Below, piece after piece: positions 19,213-27,931 of a stretch of 64,000 bases of DNA. Position 1 is the stretch's first letter. The number at the start of each line of letters is the position of its first letter. The DNA comes from JANQRA01 sp035550735 (GTDB lineage: Bacteria > Actinomycetota > Acidimicrobiia > Spongiisociales > ZC4RG35). The notes under the pieces are model-generated. The model saw nothing but the letters and a program-made list of their open reading frames with translations, was not told the DNA's origin and ran no database searches. Position numbers and translations under genes: made by a program. The stretch spans positions 21,037-85,036 of the forward strand of contig DASZOM010000011.1 in assembly GCA_035550735.1 (NCBI GenBank), written 5' to 3'.

Positions 19213-19521
19213 ATGAAGCGCCTGGCCAAAGTCATCGGCTTCGTCGGGGCCGCAGCGGCCCTGGTCTGGGCCATGCGGGATCGCTTCATCTCGGTGGCGA
19301 CGTCGCGTGAGCCGGTGCCTCCCACCTTCAAGGCGACGACACCGTCCCCGCCGGTAGACGTCATCGACGGCATCGGGCGGGTCTTCGCCGAGCGTCTCGC
19401 CAAGGCCGGGATCGGCGACGTGCGCTCATTGGCCCAGGCCAGCTCGGACCAGGTGGCCGAGGCGGCGGGTGTCAGCACTGCCCGGGCGCGCAACTGGATC
19501 GACCTCGCCGCCAAGCACTGA
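19213..19521 (+). CDS. Small membrane-anchored helix-hairpin-helix protein
   Basis: 102-residue protein with one N-terminal membrane helix (IGFVGAAAALVWAM, about 8-21), a Pro/Thr-rich linker, then a helix-hairpin-helix unit: VDVIDGIGRVFAERLAKAGIGDVRSLAQASSDQVAEAAGVSTARARNWI, split here into IDGIGRVFAERLAKAGI and VAEAAGVSTARARNWI. Such DUF4332/HhH units bind DNA or protein non-specifically in other proteins. Why it would be membrane-tethered is unclear. It begins 6 nt after a -10 box, so the mRNA is leaderless. Divergent from the F420 oxidoreductase and followed by the LysM/M23 gene. Confidence 0.8.
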   Translation: MKRLAKVIGFVGAAAALVWAMRDRFISVATSREPVPPTFKATTPSPPVDVIDGIGRVFAERLAKAGIGDVRSLAQASSDQVAEAAGVSTARARNWIDLAAKH

Positions 19522-19594
19522 CGCGTAACCGCTCGTAGCCGTCGGCGGTTCCCTGGCCTCGATCTACGGGGGTGGAAATTCGCGAACTCGGGGT

Positions 19595-19645
19595 TAGGCT
19601 CACTCCTGCGGAGCGAGTCAGGGGCTGAAGGAGCAGTACCTCCAG
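19595..19645 (+). promoter_or_regulatory. Promoter TAGGCT and structured leader of LysM/M23 gene
   Basis: TAGGCT (19595-19600) is a TANNNT -10 box. The following 40-nt leader can form CTCC-TGC-GGAG and, overlapping the Shine-Dalgarno-like GAAGGAG, a GGAG-CAGTAC-CTCC hairpin. Pairing could limit translation. I see no match to a known riboswitch. Confidence 0.35.
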
Positions 19646-20773
19646 ATGCCCGAATTTCGCCGTCCCCGAGCACTTCTCGTCGGCTGCGCGCTGGTCTTGC
19701 TCATCGGCCTGACCTCTCTCGACTACACGGTCCGTTCCGGGGACACATTGACCCGAATCGCCAGTGAGCACGGGGTCTCGGTCTCGGATCTGGCTTCGGC
19801 CAACAACCTGTCCAACCCGGATCTGATCTTCCCCGGACAGGTGCTGGTCATCCCCGGTGAGGAGACCGACGTGATGCACATCGTCACCAGAGGCGACACG
19901 CTTGCCAGGATCGCCGGCAAGTACGGCTCCTCGGTGGGCAGCATCATCGCCGCCAACAAGATCCGAAACCCGAACCTGATCCTGATCGGCCAGGAGCTGC
20001 TGGTCCCGGACGCCAAGTCGCCGTCCGCGGGTACCGCCACCAACTCCATCTCCGATCGCACCGGCCAATACCACATCGTGAAACGCGGCGAGACCCTCAA
20101 ACAGATCGCTTCCCAGTACTCAGGGGTGACGGTCGACGACCTCGTCCGTGCCAACGGCATCGTCGACGGCGTGATCTATGCGGGATCGGCGCTCTACCTA
20201 TCCGGCCCGGGCTATGTCGCCTCGGGGACCGCCGGGGAGATCTCCTACCGCGTCCAGGCGGGCGACCGTCTCGGTGACATCGCCCATGCCCACGGTGTCA
20301 GCGTGAACTCGATCGTGTCCGCCAACGGGATCGACAATCCCAATCTGATCCGCGCCGGCCAGGTCCTGGCGATTCCTCAGGGCACGACGTGGATCTGCCC
20401 GGTGGAGGGTGCCGGCTTCAGGAACGATTGGGGCTTCCCCCGCAGTGGTGGCACCCGCTACCACGAGGGCAACGACCTCTTCGTGGCGAGGGGCACGCCG
20501 ATACGTGCACCGGTCGGTGGCACGGTCGAGCATGTCACCGGCTCGATCGGGGGCAACCAGTTCCGTCTCCAAGGCGACGATGGGATCAAGTACATCGGCA
20601 GCCACATGCACGAGTTCGGCAAGGACGGGAAGGTGCGCGCCGGGGACGTGATCGGATACGTCGGCAACACCGGTAACGCAAAGGGCACCAGCCCCCATCT
20701 CCACTTCGGGATGTACTACAAGGGCGTGGTCGTCAACCCGTATCCGTCACTGATCGCCCACGGCTGCAAGTAA
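19646..20773 (+). CDS. Secreted four-LysM M23 peptidase (peptidoglycan hydrolase)
   Basis: Cell-wall hydrolase of 375 residues. After an N-terminal hydrophobic signal or anchor (ALLVGCALVLLIGLTSL, about 9-25) come four LysM peptidoglycan-binding repeats. They start near YTVRSGDTLTRIASEHG, HIVTRGDTLARIAGKYG, HIVKRGETLKQIASQYS and YRVQAGDRLGDIAHAHG. The C-terminal M23 metallopeptidase domain has zinc ligands in RYHEGNDLF (HxxxD), HMHEF and HLHFGMYY. It should cut stem-peptide crosslinks during growth or division. The third repeat is the most divergent. It is convergent with the DUF885 gene, with only 7 bp between stops and no terminator. Confidence 0.93.
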   Translation: MPEFRRPRALLVGCALVLLIGLTSLDYTVRSGDTLTRIASEHGVSVSDLASANNLSNPDLIFPGQVLVIPGEETDVMHIVTRGDTLARIAGKYGSSVGSIIAANKIRNPNLILIGQELLVPDAKSPSAGTATNSISDRTGQYHIVKRGETLKQIASQYSGVTVDDLVRANGIVDGVIYAGSALYLSGPGYVASGTAGEISYRVQAGDRLGDIAHAHGVSVNSIVSANGIDNPNLIRAGQVLAIPQGTTWICPVEGAGFRNDWGFPRSGGTRYHEGNDLFVARGTPIRAPVGGTVEHVTGSIGGNQFRLQGDDGIKYIGSHMHEFGKDGKVRAGDVIGYVGNTGNAKGTSPHLHFGMYYKGVVVNPYPSLIAHGCK

Positions 20774-20780
20774 CGGCGTC

Positions 20781-22424
20781 TCAGCCCATTGTCTCGTGGA
20801 GCAGGTCGAGACGGATCGCCCCTGCTTCCAGCATGCGCCGGTGGAAGTCCCTGAGGTCGAAGTCCGACGAGCGACTGGCCCGGTCGCGCATGGCGAGGAT
20901 CTCCCGCTCCCCCACCTTGTAGGAGATGGCCTGGCCCCACCAACCCAGATAACGCTTGACCTCCGACACCGCTACGTCCCGCGGTTGGAAGGCGATCTTC
21001 TCCAGGTAGTCGACGGCCCGCTCGTAGTCCCAGACGTCACCTGCGTACAACGGGGCATCCGAGGGGATGCTCAGCCCGAGCTGGCATCCGATGTCGACCA
21101 CCACGCGCACCGAGCGGAACAGCTGGCTGGCCAGCAGGCCGAGGCGGTACTCGGGCTTCTCGAAGAAACCGAGCTCGTCCATCAGCCGCTCCGCGTAGAG
21201 GGCCCATCCCTCGCCGGATCCCGAGTACCAGATAGCGATGCGGTGGAACCGGCTCAGCTTCTCCCTCTGCATCACCGCCGTCCCCACTTGTAGATGGTGA
21301 CCGGGGAAGCCCTCGTGGTAGGCGGTGGAGACCTCCTGCCAGTAGGGGAGCCGCTCCCGCTCGCCCGGTGCGTACCAGATCGACCCGGGGCGGGTGAAGT
21401 CCTCGGAAGGCGACACGTACCATGCCCCCAGGCTCCCACCGGGTGGGGCGATGTCGACCGTTACGGTGCGCAGCTCCTCGGGGACTTCGAAGTGCTCGTC
21501 GGCGAGCTGGGCGATGGCCTGTTGCTGGATCCGGGAGACGAAGTCGACGAACTCCTGGCGGGTGGCGGCAGAGCGCTCCGGATCGGTCTCGAGCAACTCG
21601 ATGACCTCCTCGACGCTGGAGCCAGGAGCGATCTCGCCGGCCGTGGAGCTCATCTCCTCACGGATCCGGCGCACCTCCTCCCATCCCCAGTCGGAGGTCT
21701 CCTCGGGATCGATGGTCATCCCCAGGTACTCGTCGGCACCGCGGAGGTACTCCTCCCGGCCCACCGCATCCTCCTGTCTTGCGGCAGGGAGGTATTCGCG
21801 GGCAAGCCATTGGGCGAGATGGGCGCACGAGGCGCGGGCGGCCTCGACCGCCCGGGCGACCTTGTCCTCATCGGTGACTTTCGCCGCCGCCGCCGGGAAC
21901 GCGAGGAATCGCGACTCCTCTGATGCCGCAGCCTCGACCTGCTCGAGAGCCGATTCGGCCTGACGAACGGCAACGGTGTCGCCGGCCTCCACGCCCTCCT
22001 GGAGACACTGCCGGTAGCCGTCGAGCATCGCCCCGAATCCTTCGAGACGGGCAGTGATCGCATCCCATGCCTCGGCGGTGTCCCGGGCCATCACGTCGAA
22101 GACATCCCTGATCTGCTGGAACGGGCTGTAGACGTGGTTGAGGTCGCGTCGCCACTCCCCCGCCTCGTGCTGCTCGAGCCGCTCGTCGAGCCAGCCGACC
22201 AGCACCCGGGCGCCAAAGCGTTGCACCGGATCGGGGTCGTCCAGGTGTGGCGTCAGTTCCCCTCTGGTGGAGCGGTAGAGATCGGCGCGTCGGGCGTGGG
22301 CCTCGGGCGAGAAATCGGTGCAGAGATGATCCCGACCGGTGATCCCGAGATTGGTCGCATCGATCGGCATCACATCGGCCCACTCGTCGGTGAACCGGTC
22401 GGATATCTCGAATGGAGTCGGCAT
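20781..22424 (-). CDS. DUF885 family zinc peptidase-like protein
   Basis: Putative cytoplasmic metallopeptidase of the DUF885 family, 547 residues and mostly helical. The zinc site is the gluzincin-like YHEGFPGHHLQ, with the downstream Glu in SGSGEGWALYAERLMDELGFF, both diagnostic for the family. No signal peptide is present. ATG 22424 lies 7 nt downstream of TACGCT. The family is widespread in actinobacteria and usually annotated only by domain; a peptidase or carboxypeptidase role is likely from the motif but the substrate is unknown. It is divergent from the APH-type gene across 56 bp. Confidence 0.88.
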   Translation of the reverse strand: MPTPFEISDRFTDEWADVMPIDATNLGITGRDHLCTDFSPEAHARRADLYRSTRGELTPHLDDPDPVQRFGARVLVGWLDERLEQHEAGEWRRDLNHVYSPFQQIRDVFDVMARDTAEAWDAITARLEGFGAMLDGYRQCLQEGVEAGDTVAVRQAESALEQVEAAASEESRFLAFPAAAAKVTDEDKVARAVEAARASCAHLAQWLAREYLPAARQEDAVGREEYLRGADEYLGMTIDPEETSDWGWEEVRRIREEMSSTAGEIAPGSSVEEVIELLETDPERSAATRQEFVDFVSRIQQQAIAQLADEHFEVPEELRTVTVDIAPPGGSLGAWYVSPSEDFTRPGSIWYAPGERERLPYWQEVSTAYHEGFPGHHLQVGTAVMQREKLSRFHRIAIWYSGSGEGWALYAERLMDELGFFEKPEYRLGLLASQLFRSVRVVVDIGCQLGLSIPSDAPLYAGDVWDYERAVDYLEKIAFQPRDVAVSEVKRYLGWWGQAISYKVGEREILAMRDRASRSSDFDLRDFHRRMLEAGAIRLDLLHETMG

Positions 22425-22431
22425 GCAGGGC

Positions 22432-22437
22432 AGCGTA
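22432..22437 (-). promoter_or_regulatory. -10 box TACGCT, leaderless DUF885 start
   Basis: TACGCT on the minus strand, 7 nt before ATG 22424. Confidence 0.5.
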
Positions 22438-22466
22438 TACCCGGGATGGGTTCGCCCTCGGTCCGA

Positions 22467-22472
22467 TACTCT
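22467..22472 (+). promoter_or_regulatory. -10 box TACTCT, leaderless APH-gene start
   Basis: TACTCT 8 nt before GTG 22481; together with the minus-strand box at 22432 it forms a divergent promoter region of about 40 bp. Confidence 0.45.
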
Positions 22473-22480
22473 CGCCGGAA

Positions 22481-23527
22481 GTGAGCGATCTCATCGACGT
22501 GCGACCCGACGAGCGGTTCGACGTGGGCCGTCTGACGAACTGGATCACCGGAGCCGATGGCCTGCCCGAGGGCACTCCCGTGGTCACCCAGTTCGGCGGG
22601 GGCAAGGCCAATCTCACATATCTGCTCAGATTCCCCGACGGTTCGGAGCTGGTGATGCGTCGCCCGCCGCTCGGGCCGGTGGCGCCGGGATCCCACGATA
22701 TGGCCCGCGAGTACGGAGTGCTGTCGAGGCTGTGGCAGGGATTCGACAAGGCACCCCGTGCAGTCGCCTATTGCGACGACCCTTCGGTGATCGGATCCCC
22801 CTTCTTCCTCATGGAGCGGCGCGACGGGATCGTGGTGCGCGGCCGGGTGCCGGAACGTTTCGGCGGTGGTCGTGACCGGGAGGCAAACCGCAAGCTGTCC
22901 GAGGTGGTCGTCGACACCCTTGCCGAGTTCCACTCGGTCGACCCGGCGTCGTGCGGGCTGGACGGAATCGGCCGCCCCGAGGGGTTCCTCGCCCGTCAGG
23001 TCGAGGGATGGACCGATCGCTGGCACCGGGCTCGACACGAGGAGAACCCGTTGGCAGACGAGCTGGCGGCATGGCTCGCCGACGAGCTGCCCCCCGAGAC
23101 GCCTCCCACCCTCCTCCACAACGACTGGCGGTTGGACAACATGGCGGTGTCACCGGACGACCCAGCGCTTTGCGTTGCGGTCTACGACTGGGACATGGCC
23201 ACCAGAGGTGACCCCCTCGCCGACCTGGGCACTCTGATGGGCTCGTGGTTCGACCCGGGTGAGGCGCCCGGGACCCTGAGCATGATGCCCACCCAGGAAG
23301 AGGGCTGGCTGGACCGGGCAACCGCCGTCTCCCGGTATCTCGAGCGGTCGGGGAACCACTCGAAGGACCTCGACTGGTACCTGGTGTTCGGCGCCTGGAA
23401 GCTGGCCATCATCCTGCAGCAGATCTACATTCGCTGGATCCGGGGCCAGACCCAGGACACCCGCTTCGCCGACCTCGACGAGGGGGCCCGTCACCTGCTC
23501 CGACTGGCAGCTGCGCGTCGTCCCTGA
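22481..23527 (+). CDS. Phosphotransferase family protein (APH/ACAD10-like)
   Basis: Kinase-like protein of the aminoglycoside-phosphotransferase fold, 348 residues. It shows GGGKANLTYLLRFPDGSELVMRRPP (nucleotide loop and Lys), the catalytic loop LLHNDWRLDNMAV (HxDxxxxN, with Trp between) and the metal Asp in VYDWDMATRGDPLADLGTL. The RRPPLGPVAPGSHDMAREYGVLSRL stretch is typical of the ACAD10/11-associated subfamily, linked to phosphorylation of hydroxylated acyl groups in fatty-acid breakdown. It is therefore more likely metabolic than an antibiotic-resistance gene. GTG 22481 is the leaderless start; a start at 22412 would overlap the divergent gene. The TetR gene begins 43 bp downstream. Confidence 0.87.
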   Translation: MSDLIDVRPDERFDVGRLTNWITGADGLPEGTPVVTQFGGGKANLTYLLRFPDGSELVMRRPPLGPVAPGSHDMAREYGVLSRLWQGFDKAPRAVAYCDDPSVIGSPFFLMERRDGIVVRGRVPERFGGGRDREANRKLSEVVVDTLAEFHSVDPASCGLDGIGRPEGFLARQVEGWTDRWHRARHEENPLADELAAWLADELPPETPPTLLHNDWRLDNMAVSPDDPALCVAVYDWDMATRGDPLADLGTLMGSWFDPGEAPGTLSMMPTQEEGWLDRATAVSRYLERSGNHSKDLDWYLVFGAWKLAIILQQIYIRWIRGQTQDTRFADLDEGARHLLRLAAARRP

Positions 23528-23534
23528 TCGCAAT

Positions 23535-23564
23535 TTGTGAGTGAGTACTCACTCACTCTAGGAT
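23535..23564 (+). promoter_or_regulatory. Autoregulated tetR promoter with 20-bp perfect palindrome
   Basis: TTGTGA (23535-23540) and TAGGAT (23559-23564) are 18 nt apart and enclose most of GTGAGTGAGTACTCACTCAC (23537-23556), a perfect 20-bp palindrome with GAGT-type half-sites. ATG 23571 is 6 nt past the -10, so the transcript is leaderless. A TetR dimer on this operator would block its own promoter and the ABC exporter genes behind it. Confidence 0.75.
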
Positions 23565-23570
23565 GTCGGG

Positions 23571-24173
23571 ATGCCCGTGAAGCAGAGAGCAGTGCCGCTC
23601 GCCCCAGACGACCGACGCCGAGCGATTCTCTCAGCCGTCATCCCGCTGCTCATCGAGCACGGTCCCCGGGTGACCACGGCGGAGATGGCCGAGGCGGCGG
23701 GCATCGCCGAGGGGACCATCTTCCGTGTCTTCCCCGACAAGGCGACCCTCCTGCATGAGGCCCTCAAGTCCTCTTTCGATCCCGCCCCCACCCTGGATCA
23801 GCTGGCCAGGATCGAGAGGGCGCTCCCCCTCGAGGTCCAGCTTCGCAAAGCCGCCGCCATCCTCATCGAGCGTGCCGAGCGAGTCCACGCCCTGGCCGCC
23901 GTTCTGCGCTCGATGCCCCCGGCCGAGCACCGGGACCACAGGGACACGATGCACGCCGCCATGAAGGCCAACAGCATGATCCATTGGGGCCTCACCCGGA
24001 TGTTCAGCGACGAGGCACATCGCCTCGCCGTCGAGCCGGCTCGCGCCGCCGCCGCATTTCGCGCCCTCCTCTTCGCGGTCAGCTTCCCGATGTGTGACCC
24101 GGAAGAGCTGATAAGCGCGGACGAGGCGATCGAAATCCTCCTCCAGGGTGTGCTTCGCAAGGAGGGCGAGTGA
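23571..24173 (+). CDS. TetR-family transcriptional repressor of the adjacent ABC exporter
   Basis: 200-residue repressor. The N-terminal HTH (about 18-62) reads RRRAILSAVIPLLIEHGPRVTTAEMAEAAGIAEGTIFRVFPDKATLLHEAL, split as TTAEMAEAAGIAEGTIFRVF for the recognition region. The C-terminal ligand domain is helical and unremarkable. Its stop TGA overlaps the ATG of the first exporter gene, and a perfect palindrome occupies its promoter. It should therefore repress a three-gene operon and respond to a compound the exporter removes. The inducer is unknown. Confidence 0.92.
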   Translation: MPVKQRAVPLAPDDRRRAILSAVIPLLIEHGPRVTTAEMAEAAGIAEGTIFRVFPDKATLLHEALKSSFDPAPTLDQLARIERALPLEVQLRKAAAILIERAERVHALAAVLRSMPPAEHRDHRDTMHAAMKANSMIHWGLTRMFSDEAHRLAVEPARAAAAFRALLFAVSFPMCDPEELISADEAIEILLQGVLRKEGE

Positions 24174-25903
24174 TGTTGTGGCGGCTGCTCAAGACGTACC
24201 TGGCGCCCTTCCGCCGCGATGTGATGCTGGTGCTCGGGCTGCAGCTGGTGGCGACGATCGCCGCCCTCTACCTGCCCACCCTGAACGCCGACATCATCGA
24301 CAACGGTGTCATCACCGGCGACACCGGTTACATCCTCCGCACCGGCGCGGTGATGCTGGTGTGGTCCCTGATCCATGTCGGGGCCACGGTCATCGCCGTC
24401 TACTTCGGGTCGCGGACGGCCATGGGGCTGGGGCGTCAGCTCAGATCGGCGATATTCCGCAAGGTCGGCGAGTTCTCCGGGCGCGAGGTCGCCGGGTTCG
24501 GAGCGCCGTCTCTGATCACCAGGAACACCAACGACGTCCAACAGATCCAGACCGTCGCCGCCATGGCCCTGACCATGATGGTCACCGCTCCGATCATGAT
24601 GATCGGGGGTGTCATCATGGCGCTCCGCGAGGACGTCGGGCTCTCCTGGCTGGTGGTGGTGGCCGTCCCAATGCTCGCGGTCTCCGTCGGTTTCATCGCC
24701 AGCCGTCTGATCCCGTCGTTTCGGTCGATGCAGAAGCGGATCGACTCCGTCAACCGCATCCTCAGGGAGCAGGCGACGGGCATCCGGGTCCTCCGTGCCT
24801 TCGTCAGGGAGCCCTACGAGGCCGAGCGCTTCGACCGGGCCAATACCGAACTGACCGACGTCTCGGTGACCGTCGGACGCTGGATGTCGGCGATGTTCCC
24901 CCTGGTGATGTTGATCCTCAACCTCTCCACAGTCGCCGTACTCTGGTTCGGCGGTCTCCGCGTGGATGCCGGGACGATGGAGATCGGTTCCCTGACCGCT
25001 TTCATCACATACCTGCTCCAGATCCTGATGTCGGTGATGATGGCGACGTTCATGCTGGTGATGCTGCCCCGGGCGGCAGTGTCTGCCGACCGGATCGGCG
25101 AAGTGCTGGACACCGAGCCCTCGGTGCGCGTCCCGGAGGCGGGTGTCACGAGGCTCCTCGAGAGAGGTCACCTCCGTCTGGAGGACGGCACATTCGCCTA
25201 CCCGGGCGCCGACGTGCCGGTGGTCAGTGACGTCAGCATCGAGGCCCGCCCGGGTGAGACCCTCGCCATCATCGGCTCCACCGGAGCAGGCAAGACGACC
25301 CTGGTCAGCCTCATCCCACGTCTGTTCGACACCACGTCGGGCCGGGTCCTCGTCGACGATGTCGACGTCCGCGAGCTCGATCCCGAGGCACTCTGGTCCC
25401 GGATCGGCCTGGTCCCGCAACGTCCCTACCTCTTCTCCGGGACCGTCGCCTCCAACCTCCGCTTCGGCAAGCCAGACGCCACCGAGGATGAGATGTGGGA
25501 GGCGCTCGAGATCGCCCAGGCACGCGAATTCGTGGAGGCGATGCCCGACGGTCTCGACTCGCCTATCGCTCAGGGTGGCACCAATGTCTCCGGCGGCCAG
25601 CGACAGCGTCTCCAGATCGCCCGCGCCCTGATCAAGCGGCCCGAGATCTACATCTTCGACGACTCTTTCTCCGCACTCGACCTGGCAACGGATGCCCGCC
25701 TGCGCCGCGCACTGCAGCCGATCACCCGTGACGCGACGGTCGTCATCGTGGCGCAACGGGTCTCCACCATCGCCGACGCCGACCGCATCCTCGTCCTCGA
25801 GGACGGCCGGGCCGTCGGCATCGGGACTCATCGCGAGTTGCTCGCCACGTGTCCCACCTATGTCGAGATAGTCGAGTCCCAGGCCCAGGCGGAGGCCGTC
25901 TGA
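24173..25903 (+). CDS. ABC exporter half-transporter, degenerate-site subunit
   Basis: Half-transporter with six membrane helices (about 1-310) and a nucleotide-binding domain, 576 residues. Motifs are Walker A IGSTGAGKTTLVSL, Q-loop LVPQRPYLFSG, signature NVSGGQRQRLQIARAL, Walker B IYIFDDSFSALD and switch VIVAQRVSTI. The catalytic Glu is Asp and the switch His is Gln, so its own ATP site cannot hydrolyse well. These changes, together with the partner's altered signature, fall in one composite site, as in heterodimeric exporters of the BmrCD/TM287-288 type. ATG 24173 has GGAGGG 6 nt upstream; a GTG at 24170 is too close to it. It exports drugs or lipids, with no specific substrate visible. 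Confidence 0.93.
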   Translation: MLWRLLKTYLAPFRRDVMLVLGLQLVATIAALYLPTLNADIIDNGVITGDTGYILRTGAVMLVWSLIHVGATVIAVYFGSRTAMGLGRQLRSAIFRKVGEFSGREVAGFGAPSLITRNTNDVQQIQTVAAMALTMMVTAPIMMIGGVIMALREDVGLSWLVVVAVPMLAVSVGFIASRLIPSFRSMQKRIDSVNRILREQATGIRVLRAFVREPYEAERFDRANTELTDVSVTVGRWMSAMFPLVMLILNLSTVAVLWFGGLRVDAGTMEIGSLTAFITYLLQILMSVMMATFMLVMLPRAAVSADRIGEVLDTEPSVRVPEAGVTRLLERGHLRLEDGTFAYPGADVPVVSDVSIEARPGETLAIIGSTGAGKTTLVSLIPRLFDTTSGRVLVDDVDVRELDPEALWSRIGLVPQRPYLFSGTVASNLRFGKPDATEDEMWEALEIAQAREFVEAMPDGLDSPIAQGGTNVSGGQRQRLQIARALIKRPEIYIFDDSFSALDLATDARLRRALQPITRDATVVIVAQRVSTIADADRILVLEDGRAVGIGTHRELLATCPTYVEIVESQAQAEAV

Positions 25904-27930
25904 TGAGTGGCCGACCGAACCGAATGAGGGAGGTCGAGCGGGTCGAGGCGCCCCGCGGGCCTGGTCATGGGATGATGACAGGCCAGGTCGGCCAGAAGGC
26001 GATGACCTTCGGCCCCTCCCTGCGCCGTCTCGCCGGCCATCTCCGCCCCCACAGGGGCAAGCTGACCCTTGTCATCCTGAGCGCACTCGCCGGGGTCGGC
26101 CTCTCCTCCATTGGGCCCAGGATCCTCGGACGAGCCACCGACACCGTGTTCGCCGGGGCGATCGGAGCCCGGTTCCCCCAAGGGATGAGCCGTGCCGAGG
26201 CGATCGAGGCTGCCCGCGCCTCCGGTCAGGGCCAGGTCGCCGAGCTGCTGACCGGCGTCGACTTCACCCCGGGTCTCGGCATCGAATTCTCCGCCCTCGC
26301 CGGGGTGCTGCTGCTGGCCGTGGCGGTGTACGGGGTCTCGGCGCTACTCGGCTACGCCCAGGGCTGGTTGCTCACCGACCTGGTGCAGCGCACCATCTAT
26401 CGGCTGCGCTCCCAGGTCGAGGAGAAGCTCAACCGTCTCCCCCTCCGCTATTTCGACCATCAGCCACGCGGGGAGCTGCTCAGCCGGGTCACCAACGACA
26501 TCGACAACATCGCCCAGAGCATGCAGCAGACACTGAGCCAGGTGCTGACCTCTGTGCTCACGGTGGTGTTCGTGGTCACGATGATGTTCGTGATCTCACC
26601 GGTCCTGTCGCTGATCGCGCTGGTGACCATCCCGGTGACGATGGTGCTGGCCGGTGTGATCATGAAGCGATCCCAGAAGCAGTTCATCGCCCAGTGGAGG
26701 CACACCGGTGCCCTCAACGGCCAGATCGAGGAGGCATTCACCGGCCATGCCCTGGTCAAGGTGTTCGGACGTCAGGGAGAGGTCCAGGCGCGCTTCGAGG
26801 AGGACAACGAGCTCCTATATCGGGCCGGCTTCTCCGCCCAGTTCCTCTCCGGTCTGATCATGCCGACGATGATGTTCATCGGAAACATCAACTACGTCCT
26901 CATCGCGGTCATCGGAGGTCTTCGGGTTGCCAGCGGGACCATGAGCCTCGGTGACGTGCAGGCTTTCATCCAGTACTCGAGGCACTTCACTCAGCCGGTG
27001 ACCCAACTCGCCTCGATGGTCAACCTCCTCCAGTCGGGGGTTGCCTCGGCCGAGCGGGTCTTCGAGCTCCTCGACGAGGAAGAGGAGGAGTCCGAAGACC
27101 ACAAGACGGCGCTGCCTGCCGCCTCCCGTGGCGAGGTCGCTTTCGAGGATGTGTCCTTCCGCTACGAGGAGGACACCCCGCTGATCGAGGATCTGAGCCT
27201 CACGGTGCGCCCGGGGCAGATGGTCGCCATCGTCGGCCCCACAGGGGCAGGCAAGACCACCCTGGTCAACCTGATCATGCGCTTCTACGAGCTCGACTCG
27301 GGCCGCATCACCCTCGACGGCATCGATGTGACCTCGATACCCCGGTCCGAGCTGCGCTCCCAGATCGGGATGGTCCTCCAGGACGCCTGGCTCTTTCACG
27401 GGACCATCCGGGACAACATCGCATACGGGCGGCCGGACGCCTCCGAGGAGGAGATCCTCGAGGCGGCTCGAGCCACCTTCGTGGACCGATTCGTGCACAG
27501 CCTCCCGGACGGTTACGAGACAGTGATCGACGAGGAGGGCAGCAACATCAGCGCCGGGGAGAAGCAGCTGATCACCATCGCCCGGGCCTTCCTCGCCGAG
27601 CCTGCTCTCCTCATCCTCGACGAGGCGACCAGCTCGGTCGACACCCGCACCGAACGGTTGGTGCAGCATGCGATGGCGGCACTGCGGGCGAATCGCACGA
27701 GCTTCGTCATCGCCCATCGTCTCTCCACGATCAGGGACGCCGACCTGATCCTGATGATGGAGGACGGGCGCATCGTCGAACGCGGGACGCACGAGGAGCT
27801 GATCGCCCTCCACGGTGCCTACGCCGACCTGTACAACTCACAGTTCACGGGTCCCGAGGTCGAGGAACAGCCCGCCCAGGCACAGCCGATGATGCCGACG
27901 CTTGGGCAACGGCCGGTGACAGTCGGCTAG
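25903..27930 (+). CDS. ABC exporter half-transporter, canonical-site subunit
   Basis: Partner of the previous gene, 675 residues. A basic N-terminal extension precedes six membrane helices, with a larger outer loop after the first (near FPQGMSRAEAIEAARASGQG). The nucleotide-binding domain has Walker A VGPTGAGKTTLVNL, Q-loop MVLQDAWLFHG, signature NISAGEKQLITIARAF, Walker B LLILDEATSSVD and switch FVIAHRLSTI. Walker B and switch are catalytic, but the signature is SAGEK instead of SGGQ. The active site therefore pairs this protein's Walker motifs with the other subunit's good signature. ATG 25903 overlaps the previous stop (TGATG). It ends 1 bp before the convergent cobS gene. Confidence 0.93.
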   Translation: MSGRPNRMREVERVEAPRGPGHGMMTGQVGQKAMTFGPSLRRLAGHLRPHRGKLTLVILSALAGVGLSSIGPRILGRATDTVFAGAIGARFPQGMSRAEAIEAARASGQGQVAELLTGVDFTPGLGIEFSALAGVLLLAVAVYGVSALLGYAQGWLLTDLVQRTIYRLRSQVEEKLNRLPLRYFDHQPRGELLSRVTNDIDNIAQSMQQTLSQVLTSVLTVVFVVTMMFVISPVLSLIALVTIPVTMVLAGVIMKRSQKQFIAQWRHTGALNGQIEEAFTGHALVKVFGRQGEVQARFEEDNELLYRAGFSAQFLSGLIMPTMMFIGNINYVLIAVIGGLRVASGTMSLGDVQAFIQYSRHFTQPVTQLASMVNLLQSGVASAERVFELLDEEEEESEDHKTALPAASRGEVAFEDVSFRYEEDTPLIEDLSLTVRPGQMVAIVGPTGAGKTTLVNLIMRFYELDSGRITLDGIDVTSIPRSELRSQIGMVLQDAWLFHGTIRDNIAYGRPDASEEEILEAARATFVDRFVHSLPDGYETVIDEEGSNISAGEKQLITIARAFLAEPALLILDEATSSVDTRTERLVQHAMAALRANRTSFVIAHRLSTIRDADLILMMEDGRIVERGTHEELIALHGAYADLYNSQFTGPEVEEQPAQAQPMMPTLGQRPVTVG

Positions 27931-27931
27931 G

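Noticed and set aside
19522..19645. c-di-AMP (ydaO-type) riboswitch before the LysM/M23 gene
   Set aside because: Such switches often precede cell-wall hydrolases, and TAACCGCTCGTAGCC vaguely resembles the 3' signature, but the remaining aptamer would lie inside the preceding gene and is not there.
22481..23527. APH-fold gene as aminoglycoside resistance
   Set aside because: The motif set matches the ACAD10-like metabolic subfamily.
23798..25831. 677-codon minus-strand frame across the TetR and ABC genes
   Set aside because: His/Asp/Gly-rich shadow of two securely identified genes on the plus strand.
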